The notes: generated by a model not told the origin, from the letters alone. A DNA stretch of 64,000 bases from an uncultured Alteromonadaceae bacterium (GCA_947501935.1 CANMXU010000025.1:1-64000), one strand, 5' to 3'. Counted from the stretch's first letter, positions 44,810 through 54,725 are shown. Numbers and translations are program-made.

Positions 44810-44962
44810 TACTCAAAGCAATTTAATTATCGATATCAGAGTGTTTTGAGTAAATGACCCCGATACAACCAATAAACATTAATCACTAAATATAACTTTA
44901 AGCTGTTTTAGCAACGACGTGTAAACAGCTTTGTAACTTTACTAGTAACTAAGGACGCCGCA

Positions 44963-46591
44963 ATGTTGCGTATTTTTTCTGTTTTGATCGCTTGTTTGCT
45001 GTCATGGCAAACCCTGTCGAGTGAGGCGATCGCTGCTGCAGAAAGCAAACTTCCCTCTTTGTTTAAACAACTCCCTAGCACTAAATTATCAAAAATGAAG
45101 GGCTTGATTGACCAAATTTCAGCAACAAATGAACCGCAAGTGCCCGCGACACTTGAATATTTACTCAACGGTGAATTGTATTATCTAAAAGCCAATAAGC
45201 AAATTGTTAGGGCTAAGGTTAATGCCAATAAACGTTATGAGCTAACCGATGTGTTAACTGATACTCCGCTAGAGGCAGTCACTAAAAGTGCCATTAAAAA
45301 AATTAAAACCAATAACGCCTTACGGGGAAAAATTAGGGGCTTGTTGGCGCTGTTAGATTTAACATCAGCAGATAAAGACATTCGCATTAAAGCGGTTAAG
45401 CAATTACTCGATAAACCTAATTCAACTGGTATTACCGCAGTAACGGCATTAGTTAATAACGAACCAGACGAAGACGTACGTGAATTAATGTCGGTAGCAC
45501 TTCTTGTTAATCAACTGCTTAATGATGGTTATGAAGCTAAGTTGGCGGCTATTAAGCAGTTAAAAACTAGTTTAGAACCAGCAGTTAAAAACGCAATGAG
45601 CAATCAACTTGAAGCGATTGCAGACTCAACAAGTGAGCATGATAAAACTTTAGCGGCAGAGCTAACAAAAGCCTTGGCTGATATTGACGATCGCAAAGGT
45701 ATTTTTGAGTTTCTTGAAACCCTCTTTTTTGGTTTTAGCTTAGGTTCGGTATTATTACTTGCGGCGATTGGCCTAGCTATTACCTTTGGCGTGATGGGGG
45801 TAATTAACATGGCGCACGGCGAAATGATGATGCTCGGTGCTTATACCACTTATGTTATTCAACAAGCCTTTCCGCAATTGATCGAATACTCATTATTAAT
45901 GGCCATTCCGGCAGCGTTTTTAGTTTCAGGGTTTGTGGGCGTTTTAATTGAGCGTGGTGTTATTCGTCACTTAAAAGGTCGCCCCCTTGAAACCTTACTG
46001 GCAACCTTTGGTATTAGCTTAATTTTACAACAACTGGTGCGCAGTATTTTTTCACCACTGAACCGCCAAGTTGCTTCCCCTGAGTGGATGAGTGGTTCAT
46101 GGCAAATCAACCCTGTGTTTTCACTAACCTATAACCGCTTGTATATCATTATTTTTTCTTTAATGGTGTTTGTCGCTTTACTGATGATCTTAAAGAAAAC
46201 TTCATTGGGTTTACATGTTCGTGCTGTTTCGCAAAACCGCGATATGGCGCGTGCCTTAAGTATTAAAAGCGATTGGGTTGACGCTATCACCTTTGGTTTA
46301 GGCTCAGGTATCGCCGGTATTGCTGGTGTCGTCTTAAGCCAATTAACCAATGTTGGCCCTAATTTAGGGCAAGCGTATATCATCGACTCCTTTTTAGTAG
46401 TGGTTTTTGGTGGTGTCGGTAATTTATGGGGCACGTTAGTGGCGGCAATGTCGTTAGGTTCAATTAATAAGTTTTTAGAGCCTATGACCGGCTCCGTATT
46501 GGCGAACATTATTGTGCTAGTTGGCTTGGTGTTGTTCATTCAAAAAAGGCCTAAAGGACTGTTTCCTCAAAAAGGGAGGTCAGCAGACTAA
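44963..46591 (+). CDS. urtB: Urea ABC transporter permease UrtB
   Basis: UrtB (542 residues) is one of two membrane subunits. It begins with a signal peptide and a helical periplasmic region of about 220 residues (HEAT-like in look), an extension usual in UrtB. The LivH-like permease core runs from about 255 (FGFSLGSVLLLAAIGLAITF; GVMGVINMAHGEMMMLGAYT) to the end. The stop TAA shares its last A with the urtC ATG. Confidence 0.95.
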   Translation: MLRIFSVLIACLLSWQTLSSEAIAAAESKLPSLFKQLPSTKLSKMKGLIDQISATNEPQVPATLEYLLNGELYYLKANKQIVRAKVNANKRYELTDVLTDTPLEAVTKSAIKKIKTNNALRGKIRGLLALLDLTSADKDIRIKAVKQLLDKPNSTGITAVTALVNNEPDEDVRELMSVALLVNQLLNDGYEAKLAAIKQLKTSLEPAVKNAMSNQLEAIADSTSEHDKTLAAELTKALADIDDRKGIFEFLETLFFGFSLGSVLLLAAIGLAITFGVMGVINMAHGEMMMLGAYTTYVIQQAFPQLIEYSLLMAIPAAFLVSGFVGVLIERGVIRHLKGRPLETLLATFGISLILQQLVRSIFSPLNRQVASPEWMSGSWQINPVFSLTYNRLYIIIFSLMVFVALLMILKKTSLGLHVRAVSQNRDMARALSIKSDWVDAITFGLGSGIAGIAGVVLSQLTNVGPNLGQAYIIDSFLVVVFGGVGNLWGTLVAAMSLGSINKFLEPMTGSVLANIIVLVGLVLFIQKRPKGLFPQKGRSAD

Positions 46592-47823
46592 TGAGCACTT
46601 TAACAACATCATCAACAACCTCGTCATCAACAGCTGATACTAACACTGGCCTAAATGACTCAGTCACCATACCTGTGAATCATGATATGAAAAGTATGTT
46701 TTTGAAAAAATTTGAACAACTTGGCAGTTTGCATTTTGTTATCACCTTATTATTTATTTCAACCTTGTATGTCACGGTTTGTAATTTAGCTTTTGCTGAA
46801 GGCTCTTTTTTACACGTCAGTGACTACACAGTAAGCCTTTTTGGTAAGTACTTATGTTACGCCTTATTGGCACTGGCAGTTGATTTGGTTTGGGGCTATT
46901 GCGGCATTTTAAGTTTAGGGCACGGGGCATTTTTTGCCTTAGGTGGCTATGCCATGGGCATGTATTTAATGCGTCAAATTGGCGACCGTGGTGTTTACGG
47001 TAACCCAGATTTACCCGATTTTATGGTTTTCCTAAACTGGACCGAAATGCCGTGGTATTGGGCAGGGTCTGACAGTGTTTTATGGATGGTTGCCATGGTC
47101 TTTATTGGCCCAGGGGTACTTGCTTATGTGTTTGGCACGTTGGCGTTTCGCTCAAGAGTAAGCGGCGTTTATTTATCGATTATGACCCAAGCGGTAACGT
47201 ACGCGTTGATGTTAGCTTTTTTCCGCAATGAAATGGGTTTTGGTGGTAACAATGGTTTAACCGATTTTAAAGAAATTTTAGGTTTTTCACTGCAATCACC
47301 TACCACTAAATTAGCCTTGTTTGTCGCGACAGCGGTGGCTTTAGCCATAGGTTATTTAGTTTCCCATTATATTGTTAACTCAAAAATGGGGCGGGTGGTA
47401 ACCGCTATTCGTGATGCTGAGTCGCGAGTACGTTTTGTCGGCTTTAAACCGGAACATTACAAATTATGGATATATGTTGTTTCAGCGATGCTAGCTGGCG
47501 TTGCTGGTGCTTTATATGTGCCGCAAGTTGGCATTATTAACCCAGGGGAGTTTTCACCGCTAAATTCTATTGAAATGGTGGTTTGGGTGGCTATTGGTGG
47601 TCGTGGCACCTTATATGGAGCGGTAATTGGCGCAATATTGGTTAGTTATGCCAAAACCCGATTTACCGCCATCATGCCTGAAGCTTGGTTGTTTGCCTTG
47701 GGTGGCTTGTTTGTATTAGTCACGCTATTTCTACCAAAAGGAATTTCTGGGCTATTACCAAATATTTTTGCTAATAAGAACAAGCAACAACCGCTGTCAG
47801 CGAATGCGGAGGTGAAATCATGA
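46591..47823 (+). CDS. urtC: Urea ABC transporter permease UrtC
   Basis: UrtC (410 residues) is the second, LivM-like membrane subunit, with a Thr/Ser-rich cytoplasmic N terminus and then multiple TM helices (YLCYALLALAVDLVWGYCGI; LSLGHGAFFALGGYAMGMYL; MVVWVAIGGRGTLYGAVIGA). Its ATG overlaps the urtB stop and its TGA overlaps the urtD ATG (ATGA), so the subunits are translationally coupled. Confidence 0.95.
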   Translation: MSTLTTSSTTSSSTADTNTGLNDSVTIPVNHDMKSMFLKKFEQLGSLHFVITLLFISTLYVTVCNLAFAEGSFLHVSDYTVSLFGKYLCYALLALAVDLVWGYCGILSLGHGAFFALGGYAMGMYLMRQIGDRGVYGNPDLPDFMVFLNWTEMPWYWAGSDSVLWMVAMVFIGPGVLAYVFGTLAFRSRVSGVYLSIMTQAVTYALMLAFFRNEMGFGGNNGLTDFKEILGFSLQSPTTKLALFVATAVALAIGYLVSHYIVNSKMGRVVTAIRDAESRVRFVGFKPEHYKLWIYVVSAMLAGVAGALYVPQVGIINPGEFSPLNSIEMVVWVAIGGRGTLYGAVIGAILVSYAKTRFTAIMPEAWLFALGGLFVLVTLFLPKGISGLLPNIFANKNKQQPLSANAEVKS

Positions 47824-48623
47824 TCGTAGATAAAAGTGGCTCACCGTTATTAGCCAATGAAAACATTAAGCCAGATACTCGCCATGGCGTTATTTTATAT
47901 GTTGAAGATGTCAGTGTTAGTTTCGATGGCTTTAAAGCGTTGAACGATTTAAACCTTTATATCAACGACGGTGAATTACGCTGTTTAATCGGCGCTAATG
48001 GCGCAGGTAAAACCACCTTGATGGATGTTATCACTGGAAAAACTCGACCAGATACGGGGACGGTAAATTTTGGTCAGCAAGTAGATTTATTAAAACTAAG
48101 TGAAGCGGAAATCGCCCGAGCGGGCATTGGCCGTAAATTTCAAAAACCAACCGTGTTTGAAGCGCTTAGTGTTTTTGAAAATATTGAATTAAGCCTCACG
48201 GGTGATAAAGGCATATTAACCAGCTTGTTTCATAAATTAACTGGCGAGCAAAAAGATCGCATTGGTGAAATTCTTTATACCATAGGTCTTGTTGCAGAAT
48301 GTCATTATCCTGCGGGGCGTTTATCTCATGGCCAAAAGCAATGGTTAGAAATCGGCATGTTATTAGCCGCGGATCCAAGAGTATTGTTAGTCGATGAACC
48401 TGTCGCGGGTATGACAGGACAAGAAACTGAGCGTACTGCTGAGCTATTAACGTCGCTTGCTGGCAAGCATTCAGTGGTAGTGGTAGAGCATGATATGGCG
48501 TTTGTGCGCTCAATTGCACGCACTGTCACCGTTTTACATCAAGGCTCGGTATTGGCTGAAGGTAGCATGAGTGAAATTCAAGCAAATCCTGATGTTATTC
48601 AAGTCTACCTTGGCGAAGAGTAA
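47820..48623 (+). CDS. urtD: Urea ABC transporter ATPase UrtD
   Basis: UrtD (267 residues) is a LivG-like ATPase with Walker A GANGAGKTTLMD, signature LSHGQKQWLEIGM, Walker B VLLVDEPVAGM and the switch His in VVVEHDM. Its start overlaps the urtC stop. It works with UrtE to power import. Confidence 0.96.
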   Translation: MIVDKSGSPLLANENIKPDTRHGVILYVEDVSVSFDGFKALNDLNLYINDGELRCLIGANGAGKTTLMDVITGKTRPDTGTVNFGQQVDLLKLSEAEIARAGIGRKFQKPTVFEALSVFENIELSLTGDKGILTSLFHKLTGEQKDRIGEILYTIGLVAECHYPAGRLSHGQKQWLEIGMLLAADPRVLLVDEPVAGMTGQETERTAELLTSLAGKHSVVVVEHDMAFVRSIARTVTVLHQGSVLAEGSMSEIQANPDVIQVYLGEE

Positions 48624-48633
48624 GAGAGTAAAG

Positions 48634-49329
48634 ATGATCGAATTATGTAAAGTAAATCAAAAATATGGCGGTACGCAAATATTATGGGATCTCGATCTCA
48701 AAATAGCCAAGGGCTCTCGTACCTGTATTATGGGGCGCAATGGTGTGGGTAAAACCACGCTGTTAAAAGCCATTATGGGCTTATTACCGATTAGTTCTGG
48801 CTCATTAAAAATTAATGAACAATATATGACTAAACGCAACGTAGAATCACGCCCTGAAATTGGCGTAGGTTATGTGCCGCAAGGTCGCCATATTTTTCCC
48901 CAGCTAACGGTTGAAGAAAATTTAAAAATAAGTTTGAACTGCAAGCGCCAGAAAAGTAAAACAATTCCTGAACATGTATTTGAGCTCTTTCCGGTATTAA
49001 AAGAAATGTTACATCGCCGAGGTGGTGATTTATCGGGTGGTCAGCAGCAGCAATTGGCCATTGGCCGAGCTTTAGTACTTAACCCAGACATATTAATTTT
49101 AGACGAGCCAAATGAAGGTATTCAGCCAAACATCGTTCAACTTATTCGTGATGTGTTATTAAAACTCAATAAAGAACATGGCATGACCATTATTTTAGTT
49201 GAACAAAAGTTACCTTTTGCTCGCGCGGTCGGTGAAGCTTTTCATTTAATGGAAAAAGGCCAAGTGATTGCCTCAGGTGAGATGGCAGAGTTGACCGACG
49301 AGTTGGTCGCTAAGTATTTATCTGTGTAA
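48634..49329 (+). CDS. urtE: Urea ABC transporter ATPase UrtE
   Basis: UrtE is the LivF-like second ATPase, with Walker A GRNGVGKTTLLKA, signature LSGGQQQQLAIGRAL, Walker B LILDEPNEGIQP and IILVEQKL. I start it at ATG 48634 (231 residues), ten bases after the urtD stop, with AGAGAG upstream; an ATG-led extension back to 48571 would overlap urtD and lacks family similarity. Confidence 0.95.
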   Translation: MIELCKVNQKYGGTQILWDLDLKIAKGSRTCIMGRNGVGKTTLLKAIMGLLPISSGSLKINEQYMTKRNVESRPEIGVGYVPQGRHIFPQLTVEENLKISLNCKRQKSKTIPEHVFELFPVLKEMLHRRGGDLSGGQQQQLAIGRALVLNPDILILDEPNEGIQPNIVQLIRDVLLKLNKEHGMTIILVEQKLPFARAVGEAFHLMEKGQVIASGEMAELTDELVAKYLSV

Positions 49330-49362
49330 TAAAGCATTGATATTTGGCCTAATAATATTGCG

Positions 49363-49419
49363 AATGACCTTTGACACTGATATAAAAGGTGCAGATTAAA
49401 ATTTCGCGTTAAGGTCATT
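49363..49419 (+). promoter_or_regulatory. Alternative hairpins in the ureD leader
   Basis: In the 150-base gap before ureD, AATGACCTT (49363-49371) can pair with AAGGTCATT (49411-49419). Part of the same left arm, ACCTTT (49367-49372), can instead pair with AAAGGT (49385-49390). The two structures exclude each other. This could be an attenuation device between urtE and ureD, or coincidence. Confidence 0.35.
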
Positions 49420-49479
49420 TAGCTCTAATTAGCTTAATGAAAAATAAAGGTTTTTAATAATTTTGATGTTAGCAATACA

Positions 49480-50400
49480 ATGATCACCGAAACGCAAAAT
49501 ATACCGTTAACCGGCAACGTTAAGCCTACGGCTAATATGCGCCAATGGCTTGCGAGTTTAAGCCTAGTTTTTAGCCATTCAAATTTTGGTACGGCATTAG
49601 CTGCTACTAAACGTGAAGGCCCATTATCGGTTCAAAAAGCTTTTTACCCGGAAGGGCGTGATTGTGCGCATATCTATTTGTTACATCCGCCAGCGGGAAT
49701 TGTTTCCGGCGATCAATTACGAATATCGCTTGAACTACAAAAAAATGCACATGTGTTAGTGACGACTCCCGGGGCTAATCGCTTTTACCGTGCCCGCGAA
49801 GATAAAAGCATTGGCGATTCCAAGCAATTGCAAATAACCACTTTTAGCCTAGCCCAACACGCCATTTGTGAAAATTTCCCTCAAGAAACGATTGTTTATG
49901 AAGGCGCTGATGCACTAAACACCGTAGATATTCATCTTAGCTCGAGTAGCGTTTATTTCGGTTGGGACATTAGCTGTTTAGGTTTGCCGAGTTCAAATCA
50001 GCCATTCAAGCATGGCTCGTATACCCAATTAAACCGATTATATTGTGATAACAAACTGATTTATCATGATCGTATCGCGATTTCCCCGAATAACCAGCTT
50101 ATGGCTCATTCAGCAGGTTTAGCGGGGCGAAGTGTCTTTGCCACTTTTCTTGTATATGCACCTAAACAACTTGCTTTGGCGAGTGAACGACAACAATTAG
50201 TCGAGCATTTACGTGAAATCATCGAGCTACAATACGCGGAAAATAAAGTGAGCATAACGGATATTAAAGGCTTGTTAGTCATACGATATCTTGGGGAACA
50301 AGCCAATGAAGCAAAACACTTGTTCATTCGCTTGTGGCAGCAATTACGCCCGCAACTCATCAGTAATAGCGCGGTTGAACCGAGAGTATGGCATACCTAA
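49480..50400 (+). CDS. ureD: Urease accessory protein UreD
   Basis: UreD (306 residues, also called UreH) binds apo-urease and helps load nickel with UreF and UreG. Family motifs include GPLSVQKAFYPEG, LLHPPAGIVSGDQL, TTPGANRFYRA and the later LNRLYCDNKLIYHDR. It leads the urease genes 150 bases after urtE. No strong ribosome binding site is visible before ATG 49480. Confidence 0.93.
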   Translation: MITETQNIPLTGNVKPTANMRQWLASLSLVFSHSNFGTALAATKREGPLSVQKAFYPEGRDCAHIYLLHPPAGIVSGDQLRISLELQKNAHVLVTTPGANRFYRAREDKSIGDSKQLQITTFSLAQHAICENFPQETIVYEGADALNTVDIHLSSSSVYFGWDISCLGLPSSNQPFKHGSYTQLNRLYCDNKLIYHDRIAISPNNQLMAHSAGLAGRSVFATFLVYAPKQLALASERQQLVEHLREIIELQYAENKVSITDIKGLLVIRYLGEQANEAKHLFIRLWQQLRPQLISNSAVEPRVWHT

Positions 50401-50472
50401 TATTAGTGAGCACGAGTTAGCCAATAGAACGTTAGCTAAGCGAAAAATTAAGTCTTGATTAAAGAGAATGTT

Positions 50473-50775
50473 ATGGATTTATTACCTAGAGAAAAAGATA
50501 AGTTATTGTTATTTACTGCGGCATTATTAGCCGAGCGCCGTTTAAAACGGGGCGTAAAATTAAATTATCCTGAAGCGATGGCTTATATTTCCATGGAAAT
50601 TATGGAAGGGGCTCGCGATGGTAAAACGGTCGCGCAAATGATGGATTACGGCAGAACATTACTGACTCGTGAGCAAGTGATGGAAGGCATTCCCGAGCTG
50701 TTAGCTGAAGTGCAAGTGGAAGCAACCTTTCCCGACGGTACTAAACTGGTTACCGTTCATAACCCCATTGTATAA
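50473..50775 (+). CDS. ureA: Urease subunit gamma
   Basis: UreA is the smallest structural subunit. From ATG 50473 it has exactly 100 residues, the standard length (MDLLPREKDKLLLFTAALLA; LNYPEAMAYISMEIMEGARDG; VEATFPDGTKLVTVHNPI). An upstream TTG at 50455 would add six residues without support. ureB starts 12 bases later. Confidence 0.97.
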   Translation: MDLLPREKDKLLLFTAALLAERRLKRGVKLNYPEAMAYISMEIMEGARDGKTVAQMMDYGRTLLTREQVMEGIPELLAEVQVEATFPDGTKLVTVHNPIV

Positions 50776-50787
50776 AGGAGCCTGACT

Positions 50788-51096
50788 ATGTTGATCCCCG
50801 GAGAAATCAAAACCGATGACGGCGTGCACGAGCTAAATGTAGGGTATGCCAAAATTAAAGTCACTGTTGCTAATTCAGGTGACCGGCCCATACAAATTGG
50901 CTCTCATTATCACTTTTATGAAGTGAATTCGGCTTTAGTGTTTGATCGAGAGGCGTGCAAAGGTTACCGCTTAGATATTACCTCAAGCACAGCAGTGCGT
51001 TTTGAACCGGGGCAAGAACGTGAAGTTACCCTAGTGGCTTATCGCGGTAAACGTAAAGTGTATGGTTTTCGCGGCGACGTTCAAGGAGATCTTTAA
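50788..51096 (+). CDS. ureB: Urease subunit beta
   Basis: UreB (102 residues) is the second structural subunit: LIPGEIKTDDGVHELN, GDRPIQIGSHYHFYEVN and RFEPGQEREVTLVAYRGKR are all canonical. AAAGGAG lies upstream of its ATG. It is 25 bases before ureC. Confidence 0.97.
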   Translation: MLIPGEIKTDDGVHELNVGYAKIKVTVANSGDRPIQIGSHYHFYEVNSALVFDREACKGYRLDITSSTAVRFEPGQEREVTLVAYRGKRKVYGFRGDVQGDL

Positions 51097-51121
51097 CCTT
51101 TAGGTTAACAGGTAAAAAATT

Positions 51122-52825
51122 ATGGCAAATATTGATAAACATGCATACGCACATATGTTCGGACCAACTGTCGGCGACCGCGTTCGTTTGGCTGACACTG
51201 ACTTATGGTTAGAAGTTGAAAAAGATTTCACCACTTACGGTGAAGAAGTGAAATTTGGTGGCGGTAAAGTCATCCGTGATGGCATGGGACAAAGCCAAGC
51301 GTCATGTTTTGCAACGGTTGATTTGGTGATCACCAATGCTTTAATTGTTGATCACTGGGGCATTATCAAAGCAGATGTGGGCATTAAAGATGGCCGCATA
51401 GCAATTATTGGTAAAGCTGGAAATCCTGATATACAAGACAATATTGATATCGAAATAGGGCCGGGCACTGAAGTGATCGCCGGTGAAGGACAAATTTTAA
51501 CGGCAGGTGGCATTGACGCGCACATTCACTTTATCTGCCCTCAACAGATTGACGAAGCGCTTATGTCAGGCGTCACGACCATGATCGGCGGAGGCACAGG
51601 ACCAGCGACTGGAACCAATGCCACCACTTGTACGCCGGGGCCTTGGTATATTCATAAAATGTTGCAAGCCACCAACGACTTTCCGATGAACTTTGGCTTT
51701 TTAGGTAAAGGCAACGCGAGTTTACCGCTAGCGATTGAAGAGCAAATTGAAGCTGGCGTATGTGGTTTAAAATTACATGAAGATTGGGGCACAACACCTG
51801 CGGCAATCGATAACTGTTTAACTGTTGCAGAAAAATACGATGTACAAGTGGCGATTCATACCGATACCTTAAATGAGTCGGGCTTTGTTGAAGATACTAT
51901 TGGCGCATTTAAAGGTCGTACTATTCATACTTACCATACTGAAGGTGCTGGCGGCGGCCATTCACCTGACATTATTCGAGCTTGTGGTGAAGCCAATGTA
52001 CTACCATCGTCAACCAACCCAACACGACCTTATACCATTAATACCATCGACGAGCATTTAGACATGCTTATGGTGTGTCATCACTTAGATCCGAATATTC
52101 CAGAAGATATTGCTTTTGCCGATTCTCGTATTCGCAAAGAAAGTATCGCCGCTGAAGATATCATGCATGACTTAGGGGCGATTAGTATGATTTCTTCTGA
52201 CTCGCAAGCAATGGGACGTGTAGGGGAGATGATCACTCGCACCTGGCAAACTGCCCATAAAATGAAACAACAACGTGGCCCATTAGCACCTGATACTGAG
52301 CGTAATGATAATTTTAGAATTAAACGCTACATTGCCAAATACACCATTAATCCTGCGATAAGCCATGGCGTAAGCCATGAAGTAGGCTCTATTGAAGTGG
52401 GCAAACTTGCTGATATTGTTATGTGGAAGCCGGCTTTTTTTGGCATAAAACCAGCCATGATCATTAAATCTGGTTTTATCGCTGCGGCGCCAATGGGGGA
52501 TGCTAATGCCTCTATTCCTACCCCTCAGCCGGTGTATTATCGCCCAATGTTTGGCTCGTATGGTTTAGCAACGGCGAAAATATCGATGACCTTTATGTCA
52601 CAAGCCTCGATTGATAAAGGCGTACCCGAAAAAATTGGCATGACACGTATGGTCGGCGTGTGTAAAAACACCCGTAATGTGGGGAAAGCCGACATGGTGC
52701 ACAACAGCTGGCAACCGACAATTGAAGTGGACGCTCAAACCTATGAAGTAAGAGCAAACGGCGAGTTACTCACGTGTGAGCCGGCCACTGAGTTACCACT
52801 GGCGCAGCGCTACACCTTATTTTAA
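51122..52825 (+). CDS. ureC: Urease subunit alpha (catalytic)
   Basis: UreC (567 residues) holds the dinickel site that hydrolyses urea to ammonia and carbamate. Nickel ligands are visible: His134 and His136 (GGIDAHIHFICPQQ), carbamylated Lys217 (CGLKLHEDWGTTPA), the His residues of AIHTDTLNESGF and TYHTEGAGGGHSPD, and Asp in ISSDSQAMGR. The catalytic flap region MVCHHLDPNIPEDI is intact. Length matches Klebsiella UreC (567). Confidence 0.98.
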   Translation: MANIDKHAYAHMFGPTVGDRVRLADTDLWLEVEKDFTTYGEEVKFGGGKVIRDGMGQSQASCFATVDLVITNALIVDHWGIIKADVGIKDGRIAIIGKAGNPDIQDNIDIEIGPGTEVIAGEGQILTAGGIDAHIHFICPQQIDEALMSGVTTMIGGGTGPATGTNATTCTPGPWYIHKMLQATNDFPMNFGFLGKGNASLPLAIEEQIEAGVCGLKLHEDWGTTPAAIDNCLTVAEKYDVQVAIHTDTLNESGFVEDTIGAFKGRTIHTYHTEGAGGGHSPDIIRACGEANVLPSSTNPTRPYTINTIDEHLDMLMVCHHLDPNIPEDIAFADSRIRKESIAAEDIMHDLGAISMISSDSQAMGRVGEMITRTWQTAHKMKQQRGPLAPDTERNDNFRIKRYIAKYTINPAISHGVSHEVGSIEVGKLADIVMWKPAFFGIKPAMIIKSGFIAAAPMGDANASIPTPQPVYYRPMFGSYGLATAKISMTFMSQASIDKGVPEKIGMTRMVGVCKNTRNVGKADMVHNSWQPTIEVDAQTYEVRANGELLTCEPATELPLAQRYTLF

Positions 52826-52859
52826 AAAAACTCAAAGTAGTAAAAGGAATAAAGAGTCA

Positions 52860-53327
52860 ATGTTAAAAGCATTTGAACGATTTGATCATATTCACCAAGC
52901 AATTGATGATGCCATCACTTTAGATCACGATACCCGCAAAAAAGCGCGGATTAAAGGCGTAACAGATAAGGGCATCGCTATTGGTATTTTTATGGAGCGC
53001 GGCCATCCACTCCTTATTGGTGAAATTTTAAAAACACAATGCGGTTTATTTATTGAAATTAAAGGCCAAGCAGAAGAAGTTACTACCGCAGTTGCTACTG
53101 AATGGCTAACGTTTGCTAAAGTGTGTTATCACTTAGGCAACCGACATACGTCGATGCAAATTGGTGAATTATGGCTGCGTTTTAAGCCGGATCATGTTTT
53201 AGAAGAATTAGCGCAAAACTATGGCTTAACCATCAACCACACTCCGGCGGTATTTTCGCCTGAAAATGGTGCTTACGCTAAAGACGGCCATTCGCATAGT
53301 CATGGTGAACATGAACATGAACACTAG
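52860..53327 (+). CDS. ureE: Urease nickel metallochaperone UreE
   Basis: UreE delivers nickel to the UreG-bound urease complex. From ATG 52860 it has 155 residues; the N-terminal peptide-binding domain is followed by the metal-binding domain (YHLGNRHTSMQIG) and a His-rich tail, HSHSHGEHEHEH, that can bind extra nickel. The frame is open back to 52776 inside ureC, but that extension is not UreE-like. Its 3' end overlaps the probable ureF start. Confidence 0.95.
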   Translation: MLKAFERFDHIHQAIDDAITLDHDTRKKARIKGVTDKGIAIGIFMERGHPLLIGEILKTQCGLFIEIKGQAEEVTTAVATEWLTFAKVCYHLGNRHTSMQIGELWLRFKPDHVLEELAQNYGLTINHTPAVFSPENGAYAKDGHSHSHGEHEHEH

Positions 53328-54024
53328 CGTGCAAATAAACACCAGCAATGGCATTAAATTAAATCGTTTATTGCAATTGTGCAGCGCTAATTTGCCAGTT
53401 GGTGGCTTCTCATTTTCGCAAGGCTTAGAGTTTGCAGTCGACAACGGCTGGATAAATAATTCATCAGATACTGCAAGTTGGATTGAAATTAATTTATTTG
53501 AAGCGATAGCCCGCACTGACTTAGCCATTTTAGCGCGTTTATATCGCGCGATAGCAAATGATAATGTCAGTGATTTTCAATATTGGGATCAGCATTTACA
53601 AGCTTGCCGAGAAAGTAGTGAATTATTGCTAGCCGATGTGGCGATGGGCAAAGCTCTTATTCGCTTGTTAACTAATCTTGACCGCATAGACGAGAAAAAC
53701 TATCAAGACTTTATATCCGGTTCAGATATTAGTTTTGTTAGTGCCTTTGCTTTAACGGCCTATTTATGTGAGCTTGACCTGACATCGGTGCAAAGTGGCT
53801 ATTGCTGGACGTTTATCGATAACCAAGTGGCTGCAGCAACCAAGTTGGTACCTTTAGGACAAACTCAAGCGCAGAACTTATTGTTTGATTTAACAGAGAA
53901 AGTTGATGCTGCGATTGCCGTGGCTGAAAAGTTAACTGACGATGAAATTGGCGGTAGTCTACCGCATTTAGCGATGGCAAGTGCATGGCATGAAACGCAA
54001 TATTCCCGGTTGTTTCGTTCGTAA
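53317..54024 (+). CDS. ureF: Urease accessory protein UreF
   Basis: UreF joins UreD and UreG in the nickel-insertion complex. Typical stretches are LLQLCSANLPVGGFSFSQGL and FALTAYLCELDL. The start is uncertain: ATG codons at 53302, 53311 and 53317 all lie within the His-tail codons of ureE in another frame, and none has a clear ribosome binding site, so coupling to ureE translation is likely. I give 53317 (235 residues). Confidence 0.92.
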   Translation: MNTSVQINTSNGIKLNRLLQLCSANLPVGGFSFSQGLEFAVDNGWINNSSDTASWIEINLFEAIARTDLAILARLYRAIANDNVSDFQYWDQHLQACRESSELLLADVAMGKALIRLLTNLDRIDEKNYQDFISGSDISFVSAFALTAYLCELDLTSVQSGYCWTFIDNQVAAATKLVPLGQTQAQNLLFDLTEKVDAAIAVAEKLTDDEIGGSLPHLAMASAWHETQYSRLFRS

Positions 54025-54061
54025 CTAATTTAGATAAAATAAAAATTTAAGAGAGAGAAAA

Positions 54062-54673
54062 ATGAAAAAACAAGTATTACGCATAGGTGTTGGTGGCCCG
54101 GTTGGCTCAGGTAAAACCGCATTATTACGCGAGCTTTGTTTAGCACTTCGCGATAAATACAACATGGCCGTAGTCACTAACGATATTTATACCCGTGAAG
54201 ATGCTGAGTTTTTAACTAAACATAACGCCTTGGCGCAAGACCGTATTCTAGGTGTTGAAACTGGGGGTTGTCCGCATACCGCAATTCGTGAAGATGCGTC
54301 AATGAATCTAGCGGCTATTGACGAATTACAAGAGCGTCATCCCGATTTAGATTTTGTACTCGTTGAAAGTGGCGGTGATAATTTAAGCGCGACTTTTAGC
54401 CCAGAGTTATCCGATTTAACCATTTATGTGATTGACGTATCAGCTGGCGATAAAATTCCCCGCAAAGGTGGGCCAGGTATTACCAAATCTGATCTATTGA
54501 TCATCAATAAAATTGATGTGGCAGAGCTGGTTGGTGCATCGTTAGAGGTGATGGACAGAGATGCGAAAAAAATGCGCGGCCAGCGCCCGTTTATTTTCAG
54601 TAATATGAAAACCAAACAAGGGTTAGACGACATCATTCGCTTTATCGAACAAGAAGGGATGTTGTCGGTGTAA
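54062..54673 (+). CDS. ureG: Urease accessory GTPase UreG
   Basis: UreG (203 residues) is the GTPase that drives nickel insertion. The P-loop is GGPVGSGKT at 11-19; the nickel-binding CPH motif is in ETGGCPHTAIREDAS; VESGGDNLSATFSPEL and the base-specificity LLIINKIDVA are canonical. GAGAGAG precedes the ATG. Confidence 0.97.
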   Translation: MKKQVLRIGVGGPVGSGKTALLRELCLALRDKYNMAVVTNDIYTREDAEFLTKHNALAQDRILGVETGGCPHTAIREDASMNLAAIDELQERHPDLDFVLVESGGDNLSATFSPELSDLTIYVIDVSAGDKIPRKGGPGITKSDLLIINKIDVAELVGASLEVMDRDAKKMRGQRPFIFSNMKTKQGLDDIIRFIEQEGMLSV

Positions 54674-54725
54674 AGCTGACCCAAAACATCGCCAATTTAA
54701 TATCATTAACTATTAGGAAATTAAG

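Noticed and set aside
48571..48633. Longer UrtE starting inside urtD
   Set aside because: The 21 extra residues are a shadow of urtD; ATG 48634 starts a normal ATPase N terminus.
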